Source: an uncultured Chthonomonas sp. (GTDB lineage Bacteria; Armatimonadota; Chthonomonadetes; Chthonomonadales; Chthonomonadaceae). From it: 64,000 nucleotides of DNA. The stretch spans positions 32,541 to 96,540 of the forward strand of contig CAIXIX010000456.1 of the NCBI GenBank assembly GCA_903919615.1, read 5' to 3'. Position numbers and translations under genes: made by a program. The notes beneath the pieces were generated by a model, which did not search any database, was not told the origin of the DNA, and was given only the letters and a program-made list of their open reading frames with translations. Of this stretch, positions 9,203-17,860 are shown in pieces. The number at the start of each line of letters is the position of its first letter. Positions within the stretch are counted from its first letter, which is position 1.

Positions 9203-9540
9203 TGCGCTGATATGCCCTTTCGAAGTCTAAATCTTTTACATTCATGCGGGTGTATTGGTGTGAAGTCGCATCAGAATGTCATTGCAGCTTATAGTATTGC
9301 ACGGTTGCAGCCACCTGCGCGAGACCTGTGCCCTAAACCTGTTCATTATCGCCTCTTAATATAGGGCAAACGGCCCCCGAATCCCTTCTGAAAGGGAAGC
9401 TGAATCGCAATTGTTTCTTAAGAATTCATCGTTTCTGGCTTTCCCTGCGCACTATCGGAGTTGTGAGCGAAGAGCATATTTTGCAGGACCATAAGCGCAT
9501 TTTGTCGAAATTAGCTGCAGCGTTTTCGTGAGGTGATACG
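9203..9540. other. 338-base divergent intergenic region
   Basis: Between the 8333 gene (minus) and purC (plus). I see no clear -35/-10 pair, riboswitch or RNA gene. The purC end has a GAGGTGA ribosome-binding site at about 9530. Confidence 0.4.
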
Positions 9541-10491
9541 ATGTCTGAACAAGCGGTGCGTGAACCGGTTCTATCCACAGAGATTCCGGGCCTGAAGAAA
9601 TTTATCTCTGGCAAGGTACGAGATGTTTACGATCTCGGAGAGACGCTCTTGCTTGTCGCATCCGACCGCATCTCCGCGTTCGACGTTATCATGCCGAACG
9701 GGATTCCGGATAAAGGGCGCGTACTCACTCAGATGGCGCGGTTCTGGTTTCGCACGCTGCGCCCGATTGCCGTTACCCACTATATCTCCTGTGACGACGA
9801 TTTTATTGCCGCTGCCATAACCGCAGCTGGAGGAGAGCTGACCCCAGAGTTGAAGCAGAAACTCTCTGGCAGGGCGACACTCGGTGTTAAAGCGAACGCC
9901 TTTCCGGTTGAGTGTGTGGTACGAGGGTATATTGCTGGCTCACTGTGGAAAGAGTATTGCCAGGTCGGAGGCAGAGAAAAGGCGATTACGCTGCATGGCT
10001 ACGAATTTCCGGCAGGATTGCGAGAGTCGGACAAACTGCCAACGCCGATCTTTACGCCAGCGACCAAGGCTGAAAGCGGACATGATGAGAACATCAGCAC
10101 AGCACGAGCAGCCGAGATAGTAGGCGCCGAGATCGCTGCCGAACTGGAGAGCACCAGCATTGCCCTTTACAGCGCAGCAAACGCGCTTGCGGCGTCGCGT
10201 GGAATTATACTGGCCGACACAAAATTTGAATTTGGACTAAGAAACGGCTCGCTGACGCTGATTGATGAGGCGCTTACTCCGGACTCCTCGCGCTACTGGG
10301 CTGTGGCAGATTACGAGCCCGGCAAAAGCCAGGCCTCCTTTGACAAGCAGTTTGTTCGGGACTGGCTGGAGGCTTCGGGTTGGAAGAAGGAGCCACCGGC
10401 GCCTGTGCTGCCACCCGAAGTTGTCGCTGGGACGCGTGCCAAGTATCTGGAAGCATTCGAGCGGATTACGGGACTTACCGAGCTTTCGTAG
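9541..10491 (+). CDS. purC: Phosphoribosylaminoimidazole-succinocarboxamide synthase
   Basis: 316 residues, the long form of SAICAR synthetase. It joins CAIR and aspartate with ATP in de novo purine synthesis. Signature regions are visible: GKVRDVYDLGETLLLVASDR near the N-terminus, the CVVRGYIAGSLWKEY segment and the LADTKFEFG signature with LIDEALTPDSSRYW following. The ATG is preceded by GAGGTGA at optimal distance. The next gene begins 14 bases after its stop, so the two are probably co-transcribed. No other purine genes are in the window. Confidence 0.95.
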   Translation: MSEQAVREPVLSTEIPGLKKFISGKVRDVYDLGETLLLVASDRISAFDVIMPNGIPDKGRVLTQMARFWFRTLRPIAVTHYISCDDDFIAAAITAAGGELTPELKQKLSGRATLGVKANAFPVECVVRGYIAGSLWKEYCQVGGREKAITLHGYEFPAGLRESDKLPTPIFTPATKAESGHDENISTARAAEIVGAEIAAELESTSIALYSAANALAASRGIILADTKFEFGLRNGSLTLIDEALTPDSSRYWAVADYEPGKSQASFDKQFVRDWLEASGWKKEPPAPVLPPEVVAGTRAKYLEAFERITGLTELS

Positions 10492-10505
10492 ATCGAGGCT
10501 AGCCC

Positions 10506-12506
10506 ATGCCAGATGACTATTCCGGACCGTCCGCTTCAGGTCACAGCGAAGATGCCGCTCCCGCTGCTGCTCAGAAACAGGTGTGGATAAGCTGGCGAGC
10601 GATGCTGCTCGCCGTGCTCTTTGCGCCTGTTACGGCCTACTGGACAGCGGACCAGCTTCTCGACACCATCTTTTCATTGATGGTGCCTCCCGTGATCATG
10701 ACCCTCATCGTTGCGGTAATCAATCTCGGTGTACGCAAGATCTCCCGCAAACATGCGCTCAACGAAGGCGAGTTGCTAATCTTCTTTGGCATGCACACGG
10801 TGATGTGCGCCATCTGCTCGGAGTGGATGACCGTCATCAATCCCTACATCCACTCTTATGCCCTGTTTCATGATGAAAACACACGGTTCGACACCTACAT
10901 CAACCCCAACTCGAGCCCGTGGTTCTTTATTCAGAGGAGCCAGGCAGCAAACTTTCTTGATTACAAAACGGGCGGTCATAGTTTTGGTTATTTTTGGAGT
11001 CACCTGCATCTGTGGTCGCGGTTCATCCTCAGCTGGACGGTTCTGATTACGCTGGTCTGCACGGCAATGCTCTGCATCAACAGCCTGATGCGAGATGAGT
11101 GGACAAATCGCGAAAAGCTTGCGTTCCCAATCATACAGCTGCCCATGACCATAGTCCGGGCTGGCGCCGGCAAAGAGATGCCGTGGAAGAACAGGTTCTT
11201 CGTGATCCCATTCGTCATCATGTTCCTTATCGACATGATGAACGGTTTTCACTTTATCTATCCCAGCATCCCGCAGATCCCAGTTCGCTTTATTGGCGAC
11301 CTGCTGAAGGTGATGCCGTCGCCGCCGTTTAATGCGATTGGCTGGACTCCCGTTGGACTGTTTCCGTATATGGCGGTCATTGGCTTCTTCATGCCAACCG
11401 ACTTACTTTTCTCGTGTATCTTCTTCTTTTTTGTGCGCAAGGCGATGCAGGTGGCTACCTACGCGTTGGGGTTCACTGAGAGCGCAGGTGTGTTTGGCGG
11501 CGGCGGACTGGTACCCGGCGCGCCCTACTTCAGCGAGCAGTCGTGGGGCGCTTTCCTTGCGCTGTTTGCAACTTCGCTGTGGGTTGCGCGGAGCTACCTG
11601 AAAGAGGTGTGGGCAAAGATCGTGCACGGCAGTGGCCGTGATGAGCCCGGAGTGCCGCCGCGGGTCGCCTTTGTTCTGCTCTGCTGCTGTCTCGTGGCGC
11701 TATGTGCAGTAACAAACTGGATTGGCATACCGCTCTGGATGGTGGTATTCGAAACGATACTTTTCCTCGCGTTCAGTATTGCTCTAACGAGGATGCGAGC
11801 ACAGATCGGAGCGCCATCACATGAGATGGCCTTTATGGGACCGAACCAGATGCTGGTTGACGTTGTTGGGACGCGTGGGCTGCCATCCGTTGGCATCAGC
11901 CGCATGGTAACCACGTTTCACTTCTATAACCGTATCCATCGAACCCACCCGATGCCGCATCAGTTGGAAGCGATGAAGATGGGTGATGCCGCGCGGATCA
12001 ATCAGAAGGCGCTGTTTGTCGCAATCCTTGCTGCCACCGTCATTGGCAGCGTGCTCGGCCACATGACCTACATCTACAACGGCTACCACTGGGGACCCAA
12101 GCATGAGGGTGGAGATACTGCGGGAGTCGTCGATACGCTCCTCACTAAGCATCAGGGGCCGAATACGGTCGCAATCCTGTTTGTAGTGATCGGTATTGCG
12201 GTGGTGCTAGGGTTGGATTTTATCCGGTTCCGAATTCCCGCCTTTCCGCTGCACCCTGCAGGATACGCACTGGCAATGAACTTCGGGCTGGACTATTTCT
12301 GGGCAGGGCTGATTCTGGTATGGCTGATTAAGCTCTTCGTAGAGAGGTATTACGGACTTAAGGGTCATTCCAAACTTCATCAGGTGGGGCTTGGTATCAT
12401 CCTCGCGGAGTTTACGGCTGAGGCGATCTGGTCGGCTTATGCTATTGTTACCCATACTGCAACCTATAGCGTCTCGATAAACGGGCGGCTTGGGTGGGAT
12501 CAGTGA
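10506..12506 (+). CDS. DUF6785/DUF6784-type polytopic membrane protein
   Basis: 666 residues with roughly 12-14 hydrophobic segments, including AVLFAPVTAYW, a long pair at about 55-100, and several between 160 and 430, then a block of four near the C-terminus. A conserved cytosolic-looking stretch with HPMPHQLEAMKMGDAARINQ and HPAGYALAMNFGLDYFW is what I associate with the DUF6785/DUF6784 family, which resembles oligopeptide (OPT) transporters and is frequent in Armatimonadota and Planctomycetota. Substrate is unknown. The start ATG has GAGG upstream. It lies between purC and an SDR/cupin pair; the neighbours give no clear substrate. Confidence 0.75.
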   Translation: MPDDYSGPSASGHSEDAAPAAAQKQVWISWRAMLLAVLFAPVTAYWTADQLLDTIFSLMVPPVIMTLIVAVINLGVRKISRKHALNEGELLIFFGMHTVMCAICSEWMTVINPYIHSYALFHDENTRFDTYINPNSSPWFFIQRSQAANFLDYKTGGHSFGYFWSHLHLWSRFILSWTVLITLVCTAMLCINSLMRDEWTNREKLAFPIIQLPMTIVRAGAGKEMPWKNRFFVIPFVIMFLIDMMNGFHFIYPSIPQIPVRFIGDLLKVMPSPPFNAIGWTPVGLFPYMAVIGFFMPTDLLFSCIFFFFVRKAMQVATYALGFTESAGVFGGGGLVPGAPYFSEQSWGAFLALFATSLWVARSYLKEVWAKIVHGSGRDEPGVPPRVAFVLLCCCLVALCAVTNWIGIPLWMVVFETILFLAFSIALTRMRAQIGAPSHEMAFMGPNQMLVDVVGTRGLPSVGISRMVTTFHFYNRIHRTHPMPHQLEAMKMGDAARINQKALFVAILAATVIGSVLGHMTYIYNGYHWGPKHEGGDTAGVVDTLLTKHQGPNTVAILFVVIGIAVVLGLDFIRFRIPAFPLHPAGYALAMNFGLDYFWAGLILVWLIKLFVERYYGLKGHSKLHQVGLGIILAEFTAEAIWSAYAIVTHTATYSVSINGRLGWDQ

Positions 12507-12510
12507 GGAA

Positions 12511-12550
12511 GGTGAGTGGGTCAGTACGTTAGTGAGATAGTGACTTAGTG
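12511..12550 (+). repeat. Period-8 array, NNNNAGTG x5
   Basis: GGTGAGTG, GGTCAGTA, CGTTAGTG, AGATAGTG and ACTTAGTG, starting 4 bases after the stop codon of the DUF6785 gene and ending just before the ribosome-binding site of the next gene. It has the same period as the GGTAA arrays but a different core. Confidence 0.75.
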
Positions 12551-12567
12551 AGCAGGGAGGCGCGAGG

Positions 12568-13329
12568 ATGCGGGTAGATCTGAATGGCAAAGTTGCTCTC
12601 GTTACCGGTGCGGCCCGAGGCATTGGGCTGGCGATCGCAGACGCCCTCGAAGCAAATGGCGCGTTCGTCGTTCGTGGCGATGTCTTTCCGGCAGAGGATG
12701 CGCCCGCTTCATGCGTTATGATGGATGTTACAGATCCCTCACAGATTAAAGAGGTGATGGACACCATCGAATATAAATTCGGAAAACTGAATATTCTGGT
12801 GAATAATGCAGGCGTCAATACGATGGCGCATCGCGTTAATCTAGATCAGTTTCCACGAGAAGAGTGGGATCGAATTCTAGCCGTAGACCTTACCGGCGTG
12901 TACGAGGTGAGCAGATCCGCCATACCGCTGATGCGAATTGCCGGCGGAGGCCGCATCATCAATATCGCCTCAATTGCTGGTCTGGTGCCTCTTCGCCTGC
13001 AGTGCGCCTTCACTGCTGCAAAGGCTGGTGTGATCAATCTTACGCGCGCAATGGCGATCGAACTGGGCTCCGAGGGAATTCTGACGAACGCGATTGCGCC
13101 GGGCTCCGTGCTCACCGAGGGCACTCGTAAGCTGTTTTATGGCGAAGATGGGCTGTTTAACGCGCGCGTTCAGCAGATGCTTGCCCATGTTCCGCTGGGC
13201 AGGCCCGGTGAGCCAGAAGAGATTGCGCATGCCGCGCTATTTTTTGCTGCTCCGGAATCGAGTTACATCAATGGCCACTGCCTAACGGTAGATGGCGGTT
13301 GGACGGCAGGTTACACGCGAGAGTTCTAA
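12568..13329 (+). CDS. SDR family oxidoreductase with Tyr-to-Phe active site
   Basis: 253 residues, classical short-chain dehydrogenase fold: dinucleotide-binding GAARGIG near residue 12, NNAG at about 84, the Ser of INIASIAG, and C-terminal DGGWTAGY. The usual YxxxK pair is F148-x3-K152 (AFTAAKAG), because the codon at 13009 is TTC. The catalytic Tyr is therefore missing, while Asn, Ser and Lys positions are kept. It may be a non-catalytic or altered-mechanism member. Ribosome-binding site GGGAGG is clear. A cupin gene follows 36 bases later, so the pair probably acts in one carbohydrate or acid-sugar step. Substrate unknown. Confidence 0.85.
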   Translation: MRVDLNGKVALVTGAARGIGLAIADALEANGAFVVRGDVFPAEDAPASCVMMDVTDPSQIKEVMDTIEYKFGKLNILVNNAGVNTMAHRVNLDQFPREEWDRILAVDLTGVYEVSRSAIPLMRIAGGGRIINIASIAGLVPLRLQCAFTAAKAGVINLTRAMAIELGSEGILTNAIAPGSVLTEGTRKLFYGEDGLFNARVQQMLAHVPLGRPGEPEEIAHAALFFAAPESSYINGHCLTVDGGWTAGYTREF

Positions 13330-13365
13330 ACCAAGACGAGACCGCACAGGAGAGGCAGAGACGCC

Positions 13366-13788
13366 ATGGCAAAGTTCACAACATTTAAAGGCTATACGGG
13401 AGACCGTCCCCCTACCATTCCGCGACCCGATGTCGCACCAGATCCGATGATCGTAACCGTACAGGAAGGCGTTCCTGTGGTGTATCCGGATTGTCATGGC
13501 GTAGGCGTACGAGTAGTGCATCCTGTAAACCCGAATGCTCCTGCCAAAAACATGGGGCTTGTTATGTTCTATATTCCACCGCACGCCAGCCTGGCTCCGG
13601 GGTCCCACGAGACCGAAGAGACTTATGTAATTCTGGAGGGCAGCGGTAAAATGACCTTCGAACGTTACGAACGCGATGTTAAGAAGGGCGACTTTGTATA
13701 CCTGCCTCCGTGGTGCCTGCATGGCATCGAGAATACCGGCACCGAGACACTGGTTGTCCTGATTGCAACGTCGCCGCCTAATCCATGA
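13366..13788 (+). CDS. Cupin-domain protein
   Basis: 140 residues. A single cupin_2 barrel: PGSHETEETYVILEGSGKMT carries the first cupin motif (G, H, E and the following G), and GDFVYLPPWCLHGIENTG the second with its His. This is a metal-binding small-molecule fold used in isomerases, dioxygenases and regulators. It is probably co-transcribed with the SDR upstream. Ribosome-binding site GGAGAGG. Function beyond the fold is not assignable. Confidence 0.8.
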   Translation: MAKFTTFKGYTGDRPPTIPRPDVAPDPMIVTVQEGVPVVYPDCHGVGVRVVHPVNPNAPAKNMGLVMFYIPPHASLAPGSHETEETYVILEGSGKMTFERYERDVKKGDFVYLPPWCLHGIENTGTETLVVLIATSPPNP

Positions 13789-13819
13789 GAGTGGTGTGGG
13801 CTAGAGAGAATCATCAAAC

Positions 13820-14278
13820 ATGCGCAATGGACCCTCGATACGCCTTATATTCGTGCTTACCGCGCTGATTGTTGCCGGTGGAATCCTTTATGCAGTCGTG
13901 CGTGCACCGGGCATGGGGACGGATCTTACCGGTGAATGGTTGATGAGCCGAATTGCGGGCAAGAAGATTTCGCCTTCGCCCGATCAATCGCTCACACTGA
14001 AAGAGGACGGCACCTTTCTGTTTCCATCGTTTCAGGCAGAGGGCAAATATGAGATTTCCGGGGCGGTATTAACTCTGCATACGGACAAGTACAACGGAAA
14101 GACAAAGCAGGAGTTTCAATCTGAGATGCAGGCGAAGTACCCGGGCGACACGTCGATGCAGAAGATCGCCTCCAAGGTATTTGAGGATATGAAGTTTACA
14201 GTGAAGCCAGATCATTCTGAGCTTGCTATCGACTTCGGCGGCGTGAGCCAGGTGTATCGCAGGAAGGTTGGTAAGTAG
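13820..14278 (+). CDS. Small membrane-anchored lipocalin-like protein
   Basis: 152 residues. One N-terminal hydrophobic segment (about 8-28, LIFVLTALIVAGGILYAVV) anchors the protein or acts as a signal. The rest has the pattern of a small beta-barrel: LTGEWLMSRIAG, LTLKEDGTFLFP, GKYEISGAVLTLHTD. Such LTGxW...DGT patterns occur in lipocalin-like stress proteins of the envelope. I cannot name the family. It is 31 bases after the cupin gene and could be the last gene of that transcript. Confidence 0.6.
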   Translation: MRNGPSIRLIFVLTALIVAGGILYAVVRAPGMGTDLTGEWLMSRIAGKKISPSPDQSLTLKEDGTFLFPSFQAEGKYEISGAVLTLHTDKYNGKTKQEFQSEMQAKYPGDTSMQKIASKVFEDMKFTVKPDHSELAIDFGGVSQVYRRKVGK

Positions 14279-14299
14279 CGGGGTTGGGGGCAATTTGCG

Positions 14300-14305
14300 T
14301 ATAAT
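14300..14305 (+). promoter_or_regulatory. TATAAT box for the Uma2 gene
   Basis: Perfect -10 hexamer. The predicted start near 14312 leaves a leader of about 40 bases to the ATG at 14353. No clear -35. Confidence 0.5.
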
Positions 14306-14352
14306 AGTCTCATGTGGAGCGAGAAATTTCAGGAAGGAGATATACAGCGACC

Positions 14353-14931
14353 ATGGCGCTAGCCGGTTCGATTGTTCCGCGATTGCTGACTGTTGATGAG
14401 TTCGACCGTGCCTGGGCTGCCGGTGTGTATGGCCCTGAGGAACGTCTTGAATTAGTCGATGGCGAGGTAATCTGCAAATTGAGCCCACAGGAAAGTCCGC
14501 ACGCGACTGCGATTAGCCTTGTCGTTGAAGCACTGCGCCAACGCTGTATGCCCGCAAGTCACGTACGGGCGCAGCTGCCGCTTGCTCTTGGAGAGTACAG
14601 CAAACCTGAGCCGGATGTCGTTGTGGTGGAGGGACACATCCGGGACTATGCAGAGGCTCACCCGACGTCGGCGCTGCTCGTTGTAGAGGTCGGAGATTCA
14701 ACTCTTGCGTTCGACCGCACGCGGAAGGCGGAGTTATACGCCCGGTATCGTCTCCCTGAATTCTGGATTGTCAACCTTGTTGCTCGCCAACTTGAAGTGT
14801 ATCGTAACCCTGTACAGGCCGGTGACGGCACCGCTCGGTATGATTTGGTATTCATTGTTTCGGCCGACGAGGGGATCTCGCCGGAGTTTGCGCCTGACGC
14901 AACGATTGCGGTTGCCGACTTGCTGCCGTAG
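14353..14931 (+). CDS. Uma2-family putative restriction endonuclease-like protein
   Basis: 192 residues. A DUF820/Uma2 protein of the PD-(D/E)XK nuclease superfamily: LTVDEFDRAW and ERLELVDGEVI at the N-terminus, the Asp of KPEPDVVVVEG, then LLVVEVGDSTLAFDRTRKAE with the catalytic Glu and Lys, and the YRLPEFWIVN motif. Proteins of this family are multiplied in cyanobacteria and other large genomes, usually without a defined target. I chose the ATG at 14353, with AAGGAG at about 14334, over an upstream in-frame GTG at 14314 that would lie at the predicted transcript start. Confidence 0.85.
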   Translation: MALAGSIVPRLLTVDEFDRAWAAGVYGPEERLELVDGEVICKLSPQESPHATAISLVVEALRQRCMPASHVRAQLPLALGEYSKPEPDVVVVEGHIRDYAEAHPTSALLVVEVGDSTLAFDRTRKAELYARYRLPEFWIVNLVARQLEVYRNPVQAGDGTARYDLVFIVSADEGISPEFAPDATIAVADLLP

Positions 14932-14974
14932 TGCGGGGCACTTGCTTTCATACAGGTTGTAGGTTCTATTTCGT

Positions 14975-16342
14975 TCATCTTGTTGATGGCAGCTCGATGA
15001 TTATGGGATGATCGCTCAGGGTTAATTGAATGGATGCAGCGAGCGCAAATGTTTTGGTTGATGCAGCGCTAATTGTAGGATCGTAGACTTTGACATTAGT
15101 GTGGGCCGCGCCAAGATCCACTGTCATCGTGCTGGATCCTTTGGCCTGTTCGTCCCACACAACGAGTTCAAAAGTGCCATTGCTCTTCTGCAAGAGCAGG
15201 TCGTGTACGGTTGCTGGTTGATTGGGAATAGTGTAGGTTGTCCTACCGGGCTCGAACGCAGCTGATTTGTCTGCCAGTATCGTGGTGAGGTTGTGCAGAT
15301 AGGTGGCTGAGAGCTTGGGAGAGTAGTCCTTGTGCACGAGCCCCCACATTCCCTGTACCGGCGAATCGTGAAGCATATAGATGAATGTATAGCTCCAGTT
15401 GCGCTTGAATGCCGCCAGATACAGGTTCAGGAACAGCTTGCCCTGCTCTTCTTCCGTTATTGCCGTGTCGTTGCCGCCGGCACCGGTCTGGGTATTCCAG
15501 CCGGTTTCGGTGGTAACTCTCGGCAAGGTTTCCAGCTGCTCCCTGGTGTATCCATTGAACCCACCGCCCCACCACGTGTGGCCGTACTCTACCCACAGGC
15601 CGTCCCACGTGCCGTTCAGAGTTGGATCTTCTGCGTTCCAGGCGATATTGTCTTCGGTGATCCCTTTCAGTCCGTGTCCGCAGACATAGTTGTGTGTGTT
15701 TGCATAGTCTGCGAATTTCGTGCCGTCTGGAAGCAAAGTGCCCGCACCAGTAGGGATGGTTAGAAACTGCAACCCACAGTTATCCGGCTCAGATCCTCCG
15801 GCTTCGCTCGAGTGAAACACAGGAATGCCTGCTAGCTTTGGATCCGTTCTAACGGCCGCGTAGAGATCTCGCTGAAACAGCGCGGTTGGCATGGAAGTCT
15901 TGTTGGACGATGTCTCTCCCTTGTACGTGACCTTGAAGTTGTTAGGCTCGTTTGGGCCCTCTACTGCCAGCAGCGCTCCGGCCGCAGCCAGAGTTTCGTA
16001 CTGAGTTAGACTGGCTGCGATATCACCGGTGCGAGGAAGCAAGTCGATCTTTGCCGGAGATCTGCGGTGTACGCTGATGAAAGACTGTAGGGTGGCAGGA
16101 TTGCCCGGTCCGTCGTCGCGGATAGCACGGATGCCGGTGAAAGTGAGGCATTCTGCCACCTTTACTGGATCGTCCTCACCCTGCGTGATATGCGTACAGA
16201 CGCCGATCGAGTTGAGGAAATCAGCTGCTCTCCGAGCTGCCTTGCTACTAGCAGGTGCGCTTGTTGGCGGCTGTGCCTGGACAAGAGGCTGGGATGCGGC
16301 GAGAGACACCATTAGGTAGGCGATGATCGATGCGTATTTCAT
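14975..16342 (-). CDS. Secreted clan GH-A glycoside hydrolase-like protein
   Basis: 455 residues with a signal peptide (KYASIIAYLMVSLAASQPLVQA). A TIM barrel is suggested by GPNEPNN, with the acid/base Glu of clan GH-A, and by VTTETGWNT, with the nucleophile Glu. A C-terminal beta domain follows at about 360-455. The ATG overlaps the stop of the GH51 gene (ATGA), so translation is probably coupled. It is the last gene of the arabinoside operon, and probably attacks extracellular arabinose-containing polymers. The exact GH family is not certain. Confidence 0.75.
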   Translation of the reverse strand: MKYASIIAYLMVSLAASQPLVQAQPPTSAPASSKAARRAADFLNSIGVCTHITQGEDDPVKVAECLTFTGIRAIRDDGPGNPATLQSFISVHRRSPAKIDLLPRTGDIAASLTQYETLAAAGALLAVEGPNEPNNFKVTYKGETSSNKTSMPTALFQRDLYAAVRTDPKLAGIPVFHSSEAGGSEPDNCGLQFLTIPTGAGTLLPDGTKFADYANTHNYVCGHGLKGITEDNIAWNAEDPTLNGTWDGLWVEYGHTWWGGGFNGYTREQLETLPRVTTETGWNTQTGAGGNDTAITEEEQGKLFLNLYLAAFKRNWSYTFIYMLHDSPVQGMWGLVHKDYSPKLSATYLHNLTTILADKSAAFEPGRTTYTIPNQPATVHDLLLQKSNGTFELVVWDEQAKGSSTMTVDLGAAHTNVKVYDPTISAASTKTFALAASIQLTLSDHPIIIELPSTR

Positions 16343-17832
16343 CGCTTCGCGGTTGCTGCAGTTAGAGCAACAAAGCCTAGGGCCGGGATGGTGACCGTGA
16401 TGTCGCCGTTGCCGGTGACGGAAGCCGTGCCGGGCACGAGGCCAAGCAGGTTTGGCTGCTCCCACGTGTTTGCTGCTTTCGGATCCGTGCCGGAGAGCTG
16501 TTTCACGTCCCCGATTGCGGTTGCTTTCACGTCCGCAATCGAAACAGTAAGGTTTGCCGCGTCGGTCTGGCTTCGATTGACGATGAAGACTGCAAGCGTG
16601 CCATCCTCCTTGATCGATGCCGATACGTCGAGTACAGGTGTTTCACCGCGTTCACCTGCCTTATAGGTTGGCGATTCGAGCACTGTCCTTAGGGAGCGAC
16701 CTTGCGCATGCTCTGCCATGAGCGCGAACGGGTAGAAGGTGGACTGCACGAGCAGACCATCCTTTGTCGTAAGGAGTGGTGCAATCACATTGACAACCTG
16801 AGCAATGCACGCTATTTTAACGACATCGGCTCTGCGGATGAAGGCGTTCAGGTACTGTGCGCAAACGAGCGCATCTTCCAGGTTGTAAACCTCTTCGATC
16901 AGGTGCGGCGCCTCGGTCCAGTTGCCATCCATCTCCTTCGCCTTGTACCATACGTTCCACTCATCGAAGGAGAGATAGATCCGCTTGTTGGAGCGCTTCA
17001 GTCCGCGAACGTAATCGAAAAGCCCCGCGTAGTCCTCAATGACACGCTCAATCTCAACACCTTCGGCAAGGAACCATCCGGTATCGTTGCGGTGGTTTTC
17101 GCTGTACCGATGTGCGGAGACGTAGTGGATGTCGTTCCAGCAGTACTCCAGGGTTACGCGGTCATAGTTCAGGTAGGTCGCCATTCCTCTGCCCGAGGAT
17201 CCACAGGCAATCAACTCGATGCTGCGATCCAGACCACGCATGAGCTTCGCTGCTTGATCTGCTCGCTGCGCATAGACCTCGGCAGGTACGTGCCCTGCCT
17301 GCCAGGGACCATCCATCTCATTGCCAAGGCACCAGGTTTTTACTTTGTAGGGCTCTGGGCTGCCATTAGCGACACGGCGATCGGCCCAGTACGTGCCGGC
17401 AGGAAGGTTACAGTATTCGAGCAGCGCACCCGCCTCTGCTGAGCCTTTCGTGCCCAGGTTGATCGCCATCATCGCCTCAGTGCCTAGCTTGGCGCACCAG
17501 CGCATAAATTCATCGGTGCCAAACTGATTCGACTCGACGCTTCGCCAGGCGTAGTCTAGCCTGCGCGGCCTCTCACTGCGTGCGCCAACGCCATCCACCC
17601 AGTCGTATGCGCTTACAAAGTTGCCGCCGGGGTAGCGCATGAGAGGCATGCGAAGCTTAGCAATCGCCTCGAGCACGTCAATGCGGAAACCTTCGCCATC
17701 GGCTAATGGGCTGCCAGGATCGTAGATGCCCTCGTAGATGCATCGGCCCAGGTGCTCTGCAAAGCCGCTGAAGATTCGGGGATCGATTTCGCCGGAATGA
17801 AAGTCGGTATCTAGATGGAGTTTCGCCTGCAT
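16339..17832 (-). CDS. abfA: GH51 alpha-L-arabinofuranosidase
   Basis: 497 residues, no signal peptide, so cytosolic. Recognisable GH51 elements: DPRIFSGFAEHLGRCIYEGI at the N-terminus, MRYPGGNFVSAYDWVDG, the acid/base Glu in CLGNEMDGPWQAGH, and the nucleophile Glu in LSFDEWNVWY. A C-terminal beta-sandwich is present. It releases terminal alpha-L-arabinofuranosyl residues from imported oligosaccharides. A GAGGTGA ribosome-binding site precedes the ATG. It sits 28 bases after the ABC permease genes and overlaps the next hydrolase gene by 4 bases, so uptake and cleavage are one operon. Confidence 0.93.
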   Translation of the reverse strand: MQAKLHLDTDFHSGEIDPRIFSGFAEHLGRCIYEGIYDPGSPLADGEGFRIDVLEAIAKLRMPLMRYPGGNFVSAYDWVDGVGARSERPRRLDYAWRSVESNQFGTDEFMRWCAKLGTEAMMAINLGTKGSAEAGALLEYCNLPAGTYWADRRVANGSPEPYKVKTWCLGNEMDGPWQAGHVPAEVYAQRADQAAKLMRGLDRSIELIACGSSGRGMATYLNYDRVTLEYCWNDIHYVSAHRYSENHRNDTGWFLAEGVEIERVIEDYAGLFDYVRGLKRSNKRIYLSFDEWNVWYKAKEMDGNWTEAPHLIEEVYNLEDALVCAQYLNAFIRRADVVKIACIAQVVNVIAPLLTTKDGLLVQSTFYPFALMAEHAQGRSLRTVLESPTYKAGERGETPVLDVSASIKEDGTLAVFIVNRSQTDAANLTVSIADVKATAIGDVKQLSGTDPKAANTWEQPNLLGLVPGTASVTGNGDITVTIPALGFVALTAATAKR

Positions 17833-17860
17833 GGTAATTAAGTCACCTCTCTAGTGGATT

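Noticed and set aside
14333..14355. The ribosome-binding site GGAAGGAGATATACA before the Uma2 gene resembles an expression-vector leader.
   Set aside because: Only a short AGGAGATATA match. The spacing and surrounding sequence are native, so it is coincidence and not a construct.
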